Source: Pullulanibacillus pueri (lineage in GTDB: Bacteria > Bacillota > Bacilli > Bacillales > Sporolactobacillaceae). Taken from it: a DNA stretch of 39,784 bases. A program made the position numbers and the translations under genes. The stretch spans positions 1 to 39,784 of the forward strand of contig NZ_BMFV01000038.1 in NCBI RefSeq assembly GCF_014639255.1, in the 5' to 3' direction. The notes beneath the pieces are model-generated. The model saw only the letters and a program-made list of their open reading frames with translations. It was not told the origin of the DNA and made no database searches. Within the stretch, counting starts at the first letter, position 1. The number at the start of each line of letters is the position of its first letter. This document shows positions 38,771 to 39,784 of the stretch, piece by piece.

Positions 38771-39367
38771 TTAAGCTTTTTGATATATAATGGCTTGATG
38801 CCCGAATTGTTTCCAGCCGGCAATAAAATCATTCTTATTTACAGGTCTGTTTTTTATATTATCAAGGGGATCATTAAAATACACAGTGTCATGATCATAA
38901 CCGGTAAGGACAACAGCATGCTCTTTGTAGGTGATGGATAACTTGCCGTGAGCCGTTTCCCATGTTTCCCAAAACTCGTCTTCAAGAAAGCGATAACGAC
39001 TAGTGACGATGACCCATACTGGGGTTCCTTTATCTATGCACTCTTCAATTCTTTCCCATGCGCATCCGGTGAGATCGACCACTTGATTCCCCAAATAGTG
39101 TTGGGCCAAAGAGGCAATGGGAGAATGAAAAGTCCCAAGTCCAGGGGTTTCAAAGCTATACATATCGCCAACAAAACCATCATTGGGATGACCTCGAAGT
39201 CCATTCTCTTCAAAGGGAACTTTAATAATTTCTTCAGCAAGTCTTTCCTTTTCCACATGAAGGCCTGCGTGCGATAATAGCATGGCTAACGAAGTGACTT
39301 CGCATCCTCTTGGAAGCTCAGGCAATTGTGAGATCAATGGAACATCAATAAGTTTAGTGTGTATCAT
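38771..39367 (-). CDS. C39-like cysteine peptidase family protein
   Basis: 198 aa, with GAGGAGGAGAAA before ATG. The peptidase_C39_2 layout is clear: PRGCEVTSLAMLLSHAG holds the catalytic Cys, KEHAVVLTGYDHD the His and VYFNDPLD the Asp. Similar proteins (YvpB-like) usually carry a signal peptide; none is present here, so it is probably cytoplasmic. The substrate is unknown. Divergent from the SASP gene with a short AT-rich gap. Confidence 0.85.
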   Translation of the reverse strand: MIHTKLIDVPLISQLPELPRGCEVTSLAMLLSHAGLHVEKERLAEEIIKVPFEENGLRGHPNDGFVGDMYSFETPGLGTFHSPIASLAQHYLGNQVVDLTGCAWERIEECIDKGTPVWVIVTSRYRFLEDEFWETWETAHGKLSITYKEHAVVLTGYDHDTVYFNDPLDNIKNRPVNKNDFIAGWKQFGHQAIIYQKA

Positions 39368-39490
39368 GATTTCTCCTCCTCATGTAAGCTATAAATTTAA
39401 CTTCTGTTTAACGAGTGGAAAAACCTTCTTTTATATAGATTACATATAAGTGAGTGGGGTGGCTACAATAAGGACTGGGAGGTGATTCAA

Positions 39491-39688
39491 ATGGCAAGTA
39501 ACAATAGCAATCAATTGCTCGTCCCAGGAGTTGAACAAGCTATCGATCAGATGAAACAAGAAATCGCTAGTGAGTTTGGCGTTCAATTAAGCGCCGATAC
39601 AACTTCTCGTGGAAATGGTTCTGTTGGTGGAGAAATTACGAAGCGTTTAGTTGCTCAAGCACAGCAACAACTTCCAGGGCAAAAGTAA
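39491..39688 (+). CDS. Alpha/beta-type small acid-soluble spore protein
   Basis: Start at ATG 39491, after GGGAGGTGATT. The 65 aa match the SASP family: LLVPGVEQAIDQMKQEIASEFGVQL with the GPR protease site (E|FGVQ) and DTTSRGNGSVGGEITKRLVAQAQQQL, the second DNA-binding signature. These proteins coat forespore DNA and give UV and heat resistance. They are normally transcribed by sigma-G; a weak match (CTACAATAA with TACATA upstream, near 39440-39470) may be the promoter. Confidence 0.96.
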   Translation: MASNNSNQLLVPGVEQAIDQMKQEIASEFGVQLSADTTSRGNGSVGGEITKRLVAQAQQQLPGQK

Positions 39689-39737
39689 TTTTTATAACGG
39701 CATTTTAATTAAATATTATGGTTCTAAGTCAAATGTT

Positions 39738-39766
39738 GGGGTAGGAGTAAAGCTCCTACTCTTTAT
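39738..39766 (+). terminator. Terminator of SASP gene
   Basis: GTAGGAG / CTCCTAC stem, extended by GGGG...CCCC, about 50 bp after the SASP stop. The U-tract is short (TCTTTAT). Confidence 0.65.
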
Positions 39767-39784
39767 CCCCACTTAAAAATCTAA

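Overview
The window comes from a low-GC, endospore-forming Firmicute of the order Bacillales. The evidence is spoVR, an alpha/beta-type small acid-soluble spore protein, a spore-type manganese catalase, three T-box leaders, LtaS, an OpuA osmoprotectant system, and B. subtilis-like promoters and ribosome binding sites. The species is not identified. No rRNA, tRNA or CRISPR array was seen.

Layout. 1-1.9 kb (minus strand): a cell-surface WxL-type protein and a WxL-interacting scaffold gene cut short at the window edge. A class I cyclic-di-GMP riboswitch precedes the WxL gene. 2.1-4.8 kb: HAD phosphatase, DUF402 protein and spoVR. 4.9-6.2 kb: repeat relics, then an XRE regulator and small membrane protein with a palindromic operator. 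6.2-8.1 kb (minus): a threonyl-tRNA synthetase with no TGS or editing domain, behind two tandem T-boxes and a consensus promoter. 8.2-10.4 kb: an RsgA GTPase, small membrane proteins and a cold-shock protein. 10.85-11.29 kb: nine units of a 51-bp tandem repeat. 11.5-14.9 kb: SH3b/amidase_3 wall hydrolase, Mn catalase, a decayed GNAT gene and a monooxygenase-fold protein. 14.9-19.2 kb: T-box/TyrRS, a serine-hydrolase-like protein, two HAD phosphatases and a membrane protein. 19.3-22.2 kb: two GNATs, pseudogene remnants and a small alarmone synthetase. 22.7-25.8 kb: YhgE/Pip membrane protein divergent from a PadR regulator, with PadR-type operators between them. 26.8-29.3 kb: a tandem DUF2294 protein and an amino-acid ABC binding protein plus permease with no ATPase. 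29.9-34 kb: ltaS, divergent from a His-rich permease/TIGR03943 pair. 34.6-38.4 kb: GbsR-type regulator divergent from opuAA-opuAB-opuAC. 38.8-39.7 kb: C39-like peptidase and SASP.

The long gaps between genes mostly hold copies of a mosaic interspersed repeat family (about 0.3-0.5 kb, several copies near a TTGGGACA-type motif). A decayed single unit of the 51-bp array also lies inside one of these relics. The strongest leads are the cyclic-di-GMP-controlled WxL locus, the 51-bp array with its dispersed relic, the mosaic repeat family, and the editing-less ThrRS behind duplicated T-boxes.
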